Both the position numbers and the translations under genes were made by a program. A stretch of 64,000 nucleotides of DNA, from NCBI RefSeq assembly GCF_963259705.1, contig NC_081841.1:114798979-114862978 (forward strand), written 5' to 3'. Source of the stretch: Myotis daubentonii. Taxonomy: Eukaryota; Chordata; Mammalia; Chiroptera; Vespertilionidae. Position 1 is the stretch's first letter, and every line of letters starts with the position of its first letter. Of the stretch, positions 34,575 to 46,336 are shown piece after piece. The notes beneath the pieces are model-generated. The model had not been told where the DNA came from, did no database searches, and worked only from the letters and a program-made list of their open reading frames with translations.

Positions 34575-36330
34575 TTTATGTGATGTATCATGTTTATTGA
34601 TTTGCAGATATTGTACCAGCCCTTCATCCTTGTAATAAATCCCAGTGGGTGTATGATCTTTCTAATGTAATGCTGGATCCGGTTTGCTATAATTTTGTTG
34701 AGGATTTTGTCATCTATGTTCATGAGGGATATTGGCCTATAATTCTCTTTCTTTTTAGTGTCTTTATCTGGTTTTGGATTAGGGTAATGCTGGCTTCATA
34801 GAAAGAGCTTGGAAGTATGCCTACCTCTTGAATTTTTTGGAATAGTCTGAGAATTTTTTTGTTTTAGTTCTTTGAATGTTCAGTAAAACTCCCCTATGAA
34901 GCCATCTGGTCCAGGGCTTTTATTTGCTTGAAGCTTCTTGTTTACTGTTTCAACTTCATCAGTAGTTATCGGCCTATTCAAATTTTTTTATTTTTCCTGA
35001 TTGAGTTTTAGAAGCTTGTATTTTTCTAGGAATGTGTCCATTTCAACGAGGTTGTCCAGTTTTTTGGAGTTGAGTTGTTCATAGTATTTTTTTTTTTAAA
35101 TCCTTTGTATTTCTGTGGGATTGGTTGTTACTTCACCTCTTTCATTTCTGATTTTGTTTATTTGAGTCCTCTCTCTTTGTTTCTTGGTGCGCCTGACTAT
35201 CAATCTTGTTTATCCTTTCAAAGAATCAGCTCCTGGTTTCATTGATCTTTTGTATTTTTTTTTGTCTCTATGTTGTTTATTTCTGCTCTGATCTTTATTA
35301 TTTCCTCCCTTCTGGATATTGAGGGTTTTTTTTTTTTTGTTCTCTTTCTAATTCTTTAAGTTGCAAGGTTAGTAGTTCATTACCAGTTTTTTTTTTGGTT
35401 TTTGTGATAGGACTGTAGAGCTATGAACTTGCCTCTCAGGACTGCTTTTATCATGTTCCATAGATTTTGGATTGCTGTGTTTTCATTGTCATTTGTTTCC
35501 AGGATGCTTTCGATTTCTTCTTTGATCACTTTGGTAACCCAATAATTGTTTAATAGCATGCTATTTAGCCTCCAAGTGTGTATTTTTTCATTGTTTTTAT
35601 TGTAGTTGATTTCGATTTCTAGTTTTATGCCATTGTGATCTGGAAGATTCTCGTTATGATTTCTATCCTTTTGAATTTAAAGAGACTTTTCCTGTGCCCT
35701 AACATGTAGTCTATCTTTGAAAATGTCCAATGGTACTGGAGAAGAATGTATATTCTCTAGCTTTGAGGTGAAATATTCTGAAGATGTCAATTAAGTCCAC
35801 CTGATCTAGTGAGTCATTTAGGATTGCTGTTTCTTTGCTGAATTTTTTGTTTAGGGGATTTATCCAGTGGTGTAAGTGGGGTATTAAAGCCCCCTACTCT
35901 GACTGTATTGCTATCTATATCTCCCTTGATATCTTCCAGAAGTTGTTTTATGTATTTGGGTGTTTCTGCATTGTGTGCATATATGTTTACCAGAGTCATA
36001 CCTTCTTGTTGAATTGCTCCCTTTAGTATTATGTATTGGACTTCCTAATCTCTTATTGTGGTCTTCATTCTGAGGTATATTTTGTCAGATATAAGTATTG
36101 CAACCCTAGCTTTTTTCTCATTTCCATTTGCCTGAAAAATTTTTTCCATCTCTTCGCTCTCAGTCTGTGTGAATCTTTTGTTCTGAGGTGGGTCTCTTGC
36201 AGACAGCAAATATATGGGCCATGTTTTCATATCCATTCAGCTACCTTTTGTCTTTTGATTGGTGCATTTAATCAATTTATGTTTAATGTTATTATTTATA
36301 AGTACTTATTTGTTGTCATTTTTATTCTTA
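34575..36330 (-). pseudogene. L1-D ORF2, N-terminal part
   Basis: Decayed endonuclease and reverse-transcriptase text. For example ITLVNIYAHNAETPKYIKQL near 36000 and [11 protein letters not shown] near 34723. Many stops; it is truncated by L1-B, not by its own end. Confidence 0.82.
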
Positions 36331-36389
36331 ATGTTTGTGTTTCTTCTTGCCTTTCTGTTTCTTCTTTTTACAGCAGTCCCTTTATGATT

Positions 36390-37250
36390 TCTTGCATTGC
36401 TATCTTGGTAGTAATAAACTTTCTTAGCCCTTTTTTGTCTGTGAAGCTCCTGATTCCACCTTCAATTTTGAATGATAGTTTTGCTGGATATAGTATTCTC
36501 GAATTCAGTCCCTTGTTTTGCATCACTTTGTATATTTAATTCAATTCCCTTCTGACCTGGTGTGTTTCTGTAGAGAAACCAGTTGATATTCTAATAGGAG
36601 CTCCCTTGTAGGTAACTTTTTGTCTCTATCTGGCAGCCTTTAAGATTCTTACTTTGTTGCTGGTGTTTGCCAATTTAATTATGATGTGTCTTGGTGCTGG
36701 TCTTTTGGGGTTTATCTTATTTGGGACTCTATGTGCTTCTTGGACTTGCATAGTTTTTTTCTTGCCAATATCAGGGAAGTTTTCTGTCATTATTTATTCA
36801 AACAGGTTTTCTATTCCTTGCTTCTCTTCCTCTCCTTCTGGTACCCCTATTATGCAAATGTTGTTTTGTTTTGTATTGTCCCAAAGCTCCCTTAGGTTCT
36901 CCTCTTGCTTTTTAAGTTTTTTCCTGTTGTTCCTGTCTTTGTGTTTATTTTCCTACCTTGTCTTCTAATTCGCTGATGCGGTCCTCAGACTCTGGTAGTC
37001 CACTGTTTAAGTCTTCCATTGTGTTCTTTATTGCAGCTATGTCATTCTTCATTTACTCTTGGTTCCTTTTGATGTTGGTGACATTCTCATTCAGCTCCTT
37101 GCAATTCTCATTGAGTTGTGTGTATTTGTCATTGAGTTGTGTGTATTTGTCATCCGGCCATTTGAGCATCCTTATAACCATTACTCTGAATTCTTTCTCT
37201 GAAAAGTTGCTTGTCTCAGTTTCATTTAACTCCCATTCTGGTGATCTTCT
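36390..37250 (-). pseudogene. L1-D ORF1 remnant
   Basis: Minus-strand coiled-coil and RNA-binding text in several frames (for example EELEDHISELE-like text around 36960-37200 and RHIIIKLANTSNK-like text near 36660-36720). A 20-bp stretch, GAGTTGTGTGTATTTGTCAT, is tandemly repeated at about 37112-37151. Confidence 0.7.
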
Positions 37251-37439
37251 TTTTCTTTCCTTTCGGGATTGCTTTTTTGTCTTCCCATGTTTTGCTGTAA
37301 GGTTTTAATTGTAGATCCAATTGCTTTGCTAACCAGGTTCTTTTGGGAATGGTGCTACTGGTGTGATCTCTCAGGTCTCCTGGGCTTGGTAATCTAGTGT
37401 AGCTCCCTACTTGAGCTATTTGAGTTCTCTTGATGTAGG

Positions 37440-38760
37440 CCTGCGAGCAGGAAAGGTGCAACTGTGGTGTCTAGAAGTCAGCAGCCGTGGAGTGGGGTCC
37501 CAATTTTTGCTGTCTTGGACCCTTGGTTGAAATCACCCATGCCCAGCAGGGACTCACAGTGGCACCCAGGAACCACCTGTTGGGGTGGTGGGGCTCAGGA
37601 GACCTGCACTCTGGAAAAGCGTGACTGTGGTGTCCAGAGTTCTGTAGTTGTGGGGTGGCCAGATTCAGCTTTTGCTGCTGCTTCTGTGATTAGATACACG
37701 TTCCCCCAGTGGCAGCTCAGAGGGACATCCATGGTGCGTTTGCCAGCAGGTTGTACTGATGCACTCTGAAGGGCCCTGGCGCTGAAGCCATGGGATTGTG
37801 TTGTCTGTGGGCTGGTATTCCAGAAGAGGGAATTCAGCATGTTTACAACCCAGCAGTGCTCCCTGTTTGCATAAGTGTGTGCCAGTGGGGGCTTACAGAG
37901 GTGCCCAAGAGCTGCCTGTGGGCTTAGGAGGCTTGTGCTCTGGAAAGGTGAGACTGTGGAGTCCAGAGTTCTGCAGCTGTGGGGTGGGAAGACTTAGTTT
38001 TTGCTGTTGCACCTGTGGTGGATAGGTGCGCACTCCCAGTGGCGGCTCACAGGGGCACCAGCTGTGCGTTTGTCATCACAGCGCACTGAAGCACTCTGAA
38101 GGGCCCTGGCACTGAAGCCGCATAATTGAGGCATTGTGGGCAGGTATCCAGGATGAGTGAATTCAGGATTTCTACTGCCCTGGCAGGGGTGGGGGGGTGG
38201 GGGGTGGGGGAGGGGAGTGCGTCCCTGTTTGTCCAAGATCGCACCCAGCAGGGACTCACAGCGGCTCCCAGGAGCGCCCTGTGGATAGATGGGCTCTGGG
38301 TGCCTGCTTGTTGAAAATGCATGACTGTGGCAGTGCCTTTGCCAGTGCAGAGCTCTGAATCACTCTGGGAAGCCCTGACACTGAAGTTGCACAGCTTGGT
38401 TGTCTGTGGGCAGTTATTTAGGAAGCGGAAGTTAAGAATTTCTACTGCAGGGCAGCATGGCCTTGTCTGTACAAAATCACACTCAGCTGGGGCTCACAGC
38501 AGCATTCAAGAGCTACCTACGAAGTGTTGTGCCCTGGATGCCTGTGAGCTGGGAACACATGAATGTGGTGTCTGGAATTCTACCGCTGGGGAGAGGGGAT
38601 GTTGCACTTACTGCTGCAGAAGCAGTGCACCTTTGGAGGTGGAGGTCCCAGGGTCCACAGGTCTGCGGGTGGGGCAGCAGGATTTTGGCTGGAGTCACTG
38701 CTGGGTCACGGGCAGTGTCCAAAGCCTGTCTGTGTGGTGGTGCTGATGAGTTCCTAGAAG
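37440..38760 (-). repeat. L1-D 5'UTR tandem monomers, two alternating types
   Basis: On the plus strand the anchors GCACTCTGAAGGGCCCTGGC (about 37754 and 38089) and [GC]CTCTGGAAA[AG] (about 37608 and 37931) alternate, giving single units of about 150-175 bp and a dimer period of about 325-335 bp. Same family of units as at 7540-8930. Confidence 0.7.
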
Positions 38761-39035
38761 AGGCCCCTCTCCCCTTCAAGATGGCGTGGGCTCTGTGCCA
38801 GAGTCCTGCAGTCTATAGAGTGCCTGCAGTGGTGGTAGTCTCTCCCTGTTCAAGAGAACCTGGTCTGCCAGCCCCTGCTGCTCCTGAAGGATTTAACTGT
38901 CCCTTACTCACTCACACACACACACACCACACACATCCACACACTCTCCTTTCATTCCCTCACTCACTCACTTTCTCTCCCTCACCTCACCCTGCCAACC
39001 ACCATCTCTTAAGGCTATGCTTTTATATATATAGA

Positions 39036-39496
39036 CTAGAGGCCCGGTGCACAAAAATTTTTGCACTTGGGGTGGTCCCTCAGCCCGGCCTGGGCCCTCT
39101 CACAGTCTGGGACCCCTCAGGGGATGACCACCTGCTGGCTTAGGCCTGCTCCCCAGGGGACTGGGCCTATGCTGGCAGTCAGACATCCCTCTGGCAGCCT
39201 GGGAGCCCTCAAGGGATGTCCACTTGCCAGCCGGGAGCAGGTCTAAGCTGCAGTCAGACATCCTTAGTGCTGCTGAGGAGGCGGGAGAGGCTCCTGCCAC
39301 CACCACTGTACTGGTAGCCAGCAGCCTGGCTTGTGGCTGAGCAGAGCTCCCCCTGTGGAATCACACTGACCACCAGGGGGCAGCTCCTGCATTGAGCATC
39401 TGCCCCCTGGTGGTCAGTGTGTGTCATAGTGACCAGCCATTCCCAGTCATTCTGCTGATAGGGTCAATTTGCATATTACTCTTTTATTATATAGGA
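39036..39496 (-). mobile_element. Helitron, unit 2 of a minus-strand dimer
   Basis: Minus strand: 5' TCCTATATAATAAAAGAG (39496), inner inverted pair CCCCTGGTGGTCAGTGTG / CACTGACCACCAGGGGGC, hairpin GTGCAAAAATTTTTGTGCAC, end CCGGGCCTCTAG (39036), next to host A 39035 (on plus). A classic HeliBatN1-like copy. Confidence 0.92.
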
Positions 39497-39929
39497 TAGA
39501 GCCCTGGTACATGGGTGGGGGCTCGCTGGTTTGCCCTGAAGGGTGTCCCAGATCAGTGTGGGGTTCCCATTGGGGTGCCTGGCCAGCCTGGGTGAGGGGT
39601 TGATGGCTGTTTTCATGCTGACCATGGCCTCCAGCCACCCAAGCTCCCAGTGGAGGCTGGCTGGAAGCAGATATCTGGGATTTATTTATCTTCTATAATT
39701 GAAACTTTTTTGCCTTGAGCGGTGATCACAGCCGGCCAGGGCAGGCAGGAAGCTTGGCTTCCTCCATCGCTGGGGCAACCAAGCCTCCTGCTTGCTCCAG
39801 CTCTGTGGCTGCTGGTCACAATCTTGGTTGGGTTAATTTGCATATAGTTGCTCTGATTGGCTTGTGGGCGTGGCTTGGGGCATAGTGGAGGTGTGGCCAA
39901 TTTGCATGTTTCTCTTTTATTAGGTTAGA
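39497..39929 (-). mobile_element. Helitron, unit 1 of a minus-strand dimer
   Basis: Minus strand: 5' TCTAACCTAATAAAAGAG (39929, host T at 39930 on plus) and 3' end GTACCAGGGCTCTA directly joined to the TCCTAT of the neighbour. The final G of CTAG is missing at the junction. Confidence 0.87.
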
Positions 39930-42821
39930 TCATTTGGAACTGATGTTTTGTCCTTTTTTATTATTTCAGAACTTTAAAGATTTTTTTAAATGTTTTTTTG
40001 CTCTCTTTCTTTCTGATAATAAAATGCAGTAATTCCTATTGCTATTTTACTACATGTAATGTCTTTTTACTTTGGCTTCTTCATATTTTTTTGTCCTTGG
40101 TCATCAGTAATTTTAACATGATGCACCTGTTTGTAATTTTTGCTGTCTTTATCTTATTTGACATTTGCTGAACTTCATAATATGGAAGATATGTGGCCAT
40201 TATTTACTTGCATATTTATTCTGCCTGGTATTCTTTTTTCTCCTTTTAGTAATTCCAATTACATATATGTATTAAACAGTATTGTCCCACAATTTACTAA
40301 GACTACTTATATTTCACATCCTATTTTTTTTCTATTTGTTCTTCTAATCAAAGAATTTCAAACTATAATTTGAAGTTCACTTCTTTTTTCTTTTTATATC
40401 CCAGTCTGCAATAACCTCATCCAGTACTGTTTTTTTAATATAACTATGTTGTTTTGAAATTTCTCATATTTTTGTTTTTCTTTTTCATATTTTCTATCTC
40501 ATTGTGTATTATTACCATAAGTTTAATTGAGTCCTTAAAATATTCATAGTTTCAGCTTTATGCTATATATTTTTCTTCTGCTCCTTCTAATATCTGAAGT
40601 ATCTGCTTTATCTTTTGACAGAATGTTACTTAATCATTATTTTTCTTTGCACATTTGGTAATTTTGTATTCTAAGCTGGACACCAAGTATGATAGTTGTA
40701 TGGCTTCTGGATAACGTTAAGTTCCCTTAAAGTATGTTGAATTTTATTTTGGCAGATAAGTTGTTGGTAGATAACTAAGACTTGAATTCATTTGTTACTG
40801 AGGAATATTTATTTTGTTTTCATTCTTACTTAATACTAAGGCTTTACCCTTACTCTTGCATATGGCCTTTACAAAAATGTATGATCTTTTTGGGTTTCCA
40901 TTGAAGACCAATGAGCTGCATAATTTCCTCCTACTTTAGACAAAATGTCATTCCTTTCACAGGTCAGCTCCACAATAACTATTTTCTTCTAGGAATCCCA
41001 GACAGATCTCAACCCTTTGCTTTTTCAACCAAATCATTTTAAAAATGAAAGAGTAGAAATATCCTTTCCATCTTACATACTTTTCCTACAATTCCAACTG
41101 CCTCAGTAGCCTGTAAATCTAGACTCTGTCTCCACAGTTAAGCAAGACTTTCACTCAAGTTTGTTTCTATTTCTATGCTCTCTGTCAGTAAAGTACTCTA
41201 GACAAAGTTGTGGCAATTGTTGAAATACTGGGGCTCACATTATATTCTTTTCTTTCCCCAAGGATAGTTGTCCTCAACTGCCTCTTTTACAATGTCTGAA
41301 AATATTGATTTCAAAATTTGATACAATTTTACTGGAGTTAGTGTTGGAATGCCAAGTCCTATACTAGCTACTCTTTCAAAACAGAAATACATTTTAACTG
41401 TTGTCAAAATAAGAAAGCTTAAATGAAGAAAAGCTGTTATTTGCTTATTGTGACAGAGTGATAAAAAAGATGAATTTTAACTCAGGTCTTCTGATTTTAT
41501 ATCTAAAGTATTTCTACTGCATATATCTGCTTTGCAAGTGAATAGTTCTAGAAAAATATAGATTGGGGTAGGTTTTCTAACTCAGTGGTTTATCAACTTT
41601 TCAGTTCATAAAATTTTAAACACTTTATATGAAATACATTTTGTAATGCTGCTTTTTTCTAGATATTAAGTGCATATATAGCAATAATAATAATAATGAT
41701 TTCTACTTAGGATTAATATTTCACAAAAAAGCTTATGCCATGTAGTCACCAAAATGGCATAAGCTAGCATATCTTTCTATCTCTTTGTATATTATCACCA
41801 TAAGTTTAATTAAGTTCTTTAAAACATTCATAATAGCAGCTTTATGTTTTATATTTTTTCTTCTGCTCCTTCTAATATCTGAAGTATCTGCTTTATTTTT
41901 TGACAGAATGTTATTTATTCATTTTTTTGCACATTTGTATTCTAAGCTGGACACTGAGTATGATAGTTGTAGAGCTTCTGGATAATGTTAAGTTCCCGTA
42001 AAGTATGTTGAATTAAAGATCTTAGCTTATGCCATGTGGTCACCAAAATGGCATGAGCTAACATATCTTTCATAATAAAAGAGAATTCTAGCTAATGAAT
42101 TAATAATTTTGTTTTACAGATGATGAATCTGATGTGTAGAAAACAAAATATTATGCCCAAGGTTACACAACTGATAAGCAATAGAGCTAAAATTGCCACC
42201 CAGGGGATAAGAATCTTAAACTTTGCTCCTTTTCTCCAATTATTCCTTTTGAAATGGGAGGCTGAGTAGAAATGTACACATGTGTTATGAAAATATTTTC
42301 AAAAAGTATCACTCCAAAATATATCTTCCCATAATATACAATTGTGTTAAAAATTGTGATTTTCAAGTCTTAAAATTTTATCTCAGATGAAATAACAATA
42401 CACTATATAGGAAGAATACACCATTGAATAAAAAGCACATTGCAAATAGATGTAATTCAGAAGGTTAAAATTCTACTTAAGGCTAGTTTTTAAAATGCTA
42501 ACCAATATTTTAAAAATTTAATCAAAATAAATGTATGGTACAAAGAAGTAGATAAAATACTTCCCCAAAATGAAGGAAGTCATGCATAAAAGAGCACCAT
42601 GATGTAGTGCTCTAATGCAAATAGAAAGTATTGATTCAGGGTAGCAGCTCAGAATAGGAAGAAAAGAAATAAATGTTACTCTTTCAGGTTTGATTTTATA
42701 AGAAAATAAAATGTATTTCTTAATCAAAATGTACTTACAGTCATTCAATGATTTATATAACAATTTTAAAATAATTAAGCATATGTGGCAGTTTATTATT
42801 AAAATTATGAGCATTAAGAAT
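39930..42821. other. Old AT-rich sequence with ancient L1 pieces
   Basis: No gene. About 40140-40730 resembles the ORF1 or 5' region of a very old L1 or HAL1 on the minus strand (ACATTTGCTGAACTTCATAA, CTGCTCCTTCTAATATCTGAAG). Part of it is duplicated at about 41776-42020 (separate entry). 42080-42821 holds nothing I recognise. Confidence 0.55.
41729..42072. repeat. Local duplication: 250-bp copy inside a 45-bp direct repeat
   Basis: About 41776-42015 repeats about 40500-40745 (for example CTTCTGCTCCTTCTAATATC, AAGCTGGACACC/TGAGTATGA and GCTTCTGGATAA). It is flanked on both sides by an about 45-bp repeat containing CTTATGCCATGT[A/G]GTCACC (41729-41773 and 42028-42072). Confidence 0.75.
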
Positions 42822-42835
42822 AGGAGCAAAGAAAA
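42822..42835. repeat. ASB6 retrocopy target duplication, left
   Basis: aggagcaaagaaaa; partner at 46480-46494 with one extra A. Confidence 0.9.
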
Positions 42836-43429
42836 TTTTTTATTTTTTATTTTTATAAAAGGGTTTTTTTCAAGAGGAAGGTTGAAGCTTTGGCTGTCCC
42901 TGCTATTGGCAATAAGCCGGCTTTGCCATCATGTACTGCACCCTCTTGGCCTAACAACACGTGCAGGGTGCTCTGCCCAGACTGCTGGTCTTGAGCAGGC
43001 CACTGTGCCAGTGGTCAGCCACCCTCCCAGACAGGCAGCACCACCCTATGGGACCTACTGCATCTGGCCCTGTATTCTGTGGTCCCAAAAAGCCTGTCTG
43101 GAGTTCTAATGGAGGGAATGAACTGTTGGGTACACCGCCCTGGTCCAGGCCTAGGAGGGTGGGTAGCATGTGGAGTGATTTGTCAGGCAGGGCCTAAAGT
43201 CACTGGTCAGGGTGGAATCCCAGCTGCACATTTCATGGCTGCCTGTGGCTCAGTGTCTTCGACCCAGTCTCCTCTTTCACAAAATGGGCTTCAGTGACCC
43301 CCCTGGACTGTTGAGGGCAGTTGGCCCTATGTGTCAATCATAAAATGCAAAGTGGAATGAGCAGTGGCTGAGGAGCAGCCAGTGGAGAGTGTGCCCGCAC
43401 CATCTTGTTCCCATGTCTCTGCCTTCCAG

Positions 43430-43689
43430 GCCACCTGACAGATCAGCACCTGGCCGAGTTTCTGCGGTGCTGCAAGCAGGGCCTGCGCCCCAACAGCATC
43501 ATCATCATCATCAAAGACAACATGGCCCAGGAGGGCGTGATCCTGGACGATGTGGGCAGCAGCCTGTGCTGGGACCTCGAGGTGGTCCACGGCATCGCCC
43601 GCAGTGCAGGCCTCAGCCTCCTTGCCCAGGAGCGGCAGGAGAACCTCCCCAATGAGATCTACCACGTCTACAGCTTGGCCCTGAGATGA
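43430..43689 (+). pseudogene. NTMT1: NTMT1 last-exon sequence, carried antisense in the ASB6 retrocopy
   Basis: The plus strand has an acceptor-like CTCTGCCTTCCAG before GCCACCTGACAGATCAGC, then an open frame of about 85 codons ending at TGA 43687-43689. Residues GHLTDQHLAEFLR, IKDNMAQEGVILDD, SAGLSLLA and ERQENLP.EIYHVYS.ALR match the C-terminus of the N-terminal Xaa-Pro-Lys methyltransferase NTMT1. A polyadenylation signal AATAAA follows at 44221. No other NTMT1 exon is present, so it cannot make the enzyme. The ATC run near 43498-43513 adds extra Ile codons. The intron-like upstream sequence is expected if it came in as antisense 3'UTR. Confidence 0.88.
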
Positions 43690-45097
43690 GCAGGGCTGCA
43701 GGGCAAGAGGGACTGGCGGGGGCGGACAGCTGGCAGCCAGGTGCCATCAGAGGCTCATGCCGATGGTTCGCAGGAGTTGAGTGATGCCAGTAAATGTACC
43801 TGCCTGCCATCCACTGGCTATACAGGCTCTTTTTAACCACAGGACCCACCGGGGAGGAGTGCCATCCAATGGGCAGTGAGGCAAGCGCCTGGCTCCTCTG
43901 CCCTCAAGTGGGGCCTGGGCAGTGCAGGTCTGTGGGGTATGGCGACCCATCAGAAGCGGAGACTCCTGGTTTCCATCACCAGCCACAGGCCTGGTGGCCT
44001 TAAGAGGAAGAGAACCCTGACCGCAGCTGAGGACATGACATCTGGGGAGAGGCGCGGCCGCTGTATCACAGCTGGTGGCAGGTTCATGCTCCAAGTCCTC
44101 TGGTGATGGGCCCTCATGTCCCTAATGTGGTGGTCACAGCAGCCAGCAGCCAGAAGAGGCCCACAGCTCACTCTTGGCCATGCCTTGTGGTTCCTCCTTG
44201 GCGGACGTTTTCAGTCAGAAATAAAAAGGGTGAATACCTGTGTTGGAAGGCCCCACGGTCTGGAGTGGCGTTTTTGTTATGGGACAAGTGTTACTTGAGC
44301 CCTAATGCACTGTCTGCTCGTGCTGACCCCCTCTTCCAGGACACTGTGAGGTTCCTCATCCTGAAATGGGGGGCAGAGATGTTATCAAGGACCTTTTAAG
44401 TCCAGAGAAGTCAGTCTAATTGGGTAATATAAATATGCTTTTAGTTGCCTTAGCTTATATCTGAGGCATTTACACAATTCACAAGGACCATCGTGACAGC
44501 TTTGTGAGGCTCAGCACCAGGCAGGAGTCAGCCTTCAGTCCTGGTAGCTTTCGTCCTCAGGGGAGACATTTTGGAATGTCCCTGGTCATGCATGATTGAT
44601 TTTTAGCAGAAGGCATGGTCCCCAAGAGCTGGGTTTGGCACAGCCCTGTGCCCTGGTGGGCGGGGCGGCGACACCAGCAGGAAGCAGCTCCGCTCTCTCC
44701 CCGCCCACCAAAGCCCTTCTGTGGAGTAAAGGGCTGCACCCACAAAGGCCCACTCAGTTCCTTCTGGCTTCAGCTCTGTCCATGCAGCTCACAGGAGTCC
44801 TGTGCTCAGGAATGCCCACCAGTCCTTTCACGCCTGTCCCAAAGCCCTGTCATTTTCTGCCATGTGGGTTGAGAACTGGGTCACTGTCAAAGGGATGGGG
44901 GCCATCTTCCTGAAGACACAGCCTTTCCCACAGGAATGACCGCAGCTGCCGGCTCTCCTGTACCAGCCTACACCTTCTGACAGGCAGCCTGCGCCTTCTC
45001 ACAGGTGGGACCGAAGGTTCCCCCAAGACCGCCGGGACTTTAGTCCACCAGCGGGCTGGCTGAGGGGCCCAGACTGTCCTTTCGGTCTGGAGTGGTC

Positions 45098-46336
45098 AGA
45101 TGTCAGCCTCCAACGGGGCTGCTGTGCTCACTGAGGAGGTACCACTTCAGCCTGTCAGGCAGAGGCAGGGCTTGGACCTTCTCATCCACCGGGCTGAAGG
45201 TAGAGCCGGATGTGAACATGACACAGGTGCTTGAGGGGCGGGGGGTAGCTCTCCAGCTGCCTCAGGGCGGAGTGAAGGGCCTGAATATTTTCTGCCAGGC
45301 TGCCCACGGGATGGATGTCGAAGTTTTCCGGCAGCTTCAGTTTTGGGGAATTAGTCACCATGAGATCCAGGATGGTCTCGGCTTTGCGCAGGAGGTCCCC
45401 GTGGCTCTCGTCCTCGGCGCAGCCTGGGTGGGAGCAGAGCCTATCGAAGACCACGTGGAAGCCAGACTAGCAGGATGCTCCGTGGAGGGAACAGTTATAG
45501 GCGGCTCCGGACTCAAGCAGGAAGTGCAGGAGAGGGAAGTGCACTTGGAAGCTCTTGAGGCAGATGTGCGTGAGCGATTCGTGGGCTGGGCACTCGCTGG
45601 GGTCGGCCCCCGTGAGCCAGAAGCAGCTGCGTGACTTGGAAGCAGAAGTGGTTGATCATCTGGGCCTCCTTTTTGTCCCCTCCAACCATCTCCCGGAACA
45701 GGAAGATGATGCAGGTGAACATGGTGTCCCTGTCTTTGGTGGTCGCCTTCATGTTTGCCCCTCCCTCCAGCAGCAGCCGGATGTTCTTGGTGTTGTGGAT
45801 CTGCACACCATCACTGCTGGCCAGAGCGTGGAGCAGAGCAGTCTTCCAATTGACGTCTGCCCCAAGGTCCAGGAGGCGCTGCAGGCAGGGCAGACGCTCC
45901 GGCTCCTCGCTCGCCAGGTCCAGGAGGCTGTTCTCATGGATCCGGTCCCTCCGGTTAATGTCGGCCCCGTGTGGCGCACCAACAGCTCCACCATGTCAGG
46001 CTGGTTTCGCAGGACAGCGATGTGCAGGGCCGTGTAGTAGGTGTCCGGGTCTTCAAAGTTGAGGTTGGCCCCGTTTCGCAGGAGAACATCGGCCGCCTGG
46101 GTCAGCCCCAGCTCGGCCATCTTCAGCAGCGCATTGCTCACGCCCTCCTGGTAAGTGGGCCTTTCTCTCCAGAAGCTCGGTGAGAACAAGGAGCCGGCTC
46201 TCCTCGCTGGGCACATAGCTGGGCCCCTCCAGCGGCTCCTGGCCCCCGGGTCCTGGATCCCCAGGGAGCCCAGAATCGCATCCACCAGCGGCTGGTACTC
46301 GAAGATGATCCTCCGGAAGCCATGCAGGAAGAGCAT
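45098..46336 (-). pseudogene. ASB6: ASB6 coding region, frameshifted retrocopy
   Basis: ASB6 is an ankyrin-repeat and SOCS-box substrate adaptor of Cullin-RING E3 ligases, normally about 420 residues. Here ATG at 46336-46334 starts MLFLHGFRRIIFEYQPL. Ankyrin text is visible (NALLKMAELGLTQAADVLL, YYTALHIAVLRNQPDMVELL, NIRLLLEGG) and the C-terminal SOCS region reads HPVGSLAENIQALHSALRQL, then PPPLKHLC and, in another frame, LPLPDRLKWYLLSEHS. Length matches the parent without introns. The frame changes several times (near 46250, 46170, 45980, 45590, 45180), so it is a pseudogene. CpG-rich codon use reflects the parent. Confidence 0.9.

Larger units (their letters stand above)
34564..39012 (-). 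mobile_element. L1-D: 5' half of an older L1 (partner of L1-C)
   Basis: On the minus strand: 5' end near AGAGATGGTGGTTGGCAGGG (39012), monomer-bearing 5'UTR (to about 37300), decayed ORF1 (about 37250-36390), and the ORF2 endonuclease and first part of the reverse transcriptase (about 36330-34575). It stops at caaattaggag, where L1-B begins. The rest of ORF2 is L1-C. Its 5'UTR type matches the insertion at 7187-9159. Confidence 0.88.

Noticed and set aside
43405..43689. Functional NTMT1 exon or gene
   Set aside because: Only the terminal exon is present, and poly(A), target duplication and the antisense ASB6 copy show that it came as part of an ASB6 retrocopy 3'UTR.
45092..45634. 180-codon plus-strand frame
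   Set aside because: It is antisense to the GC-rich ASB6 retrocopy and only reflects high GC with few stops.
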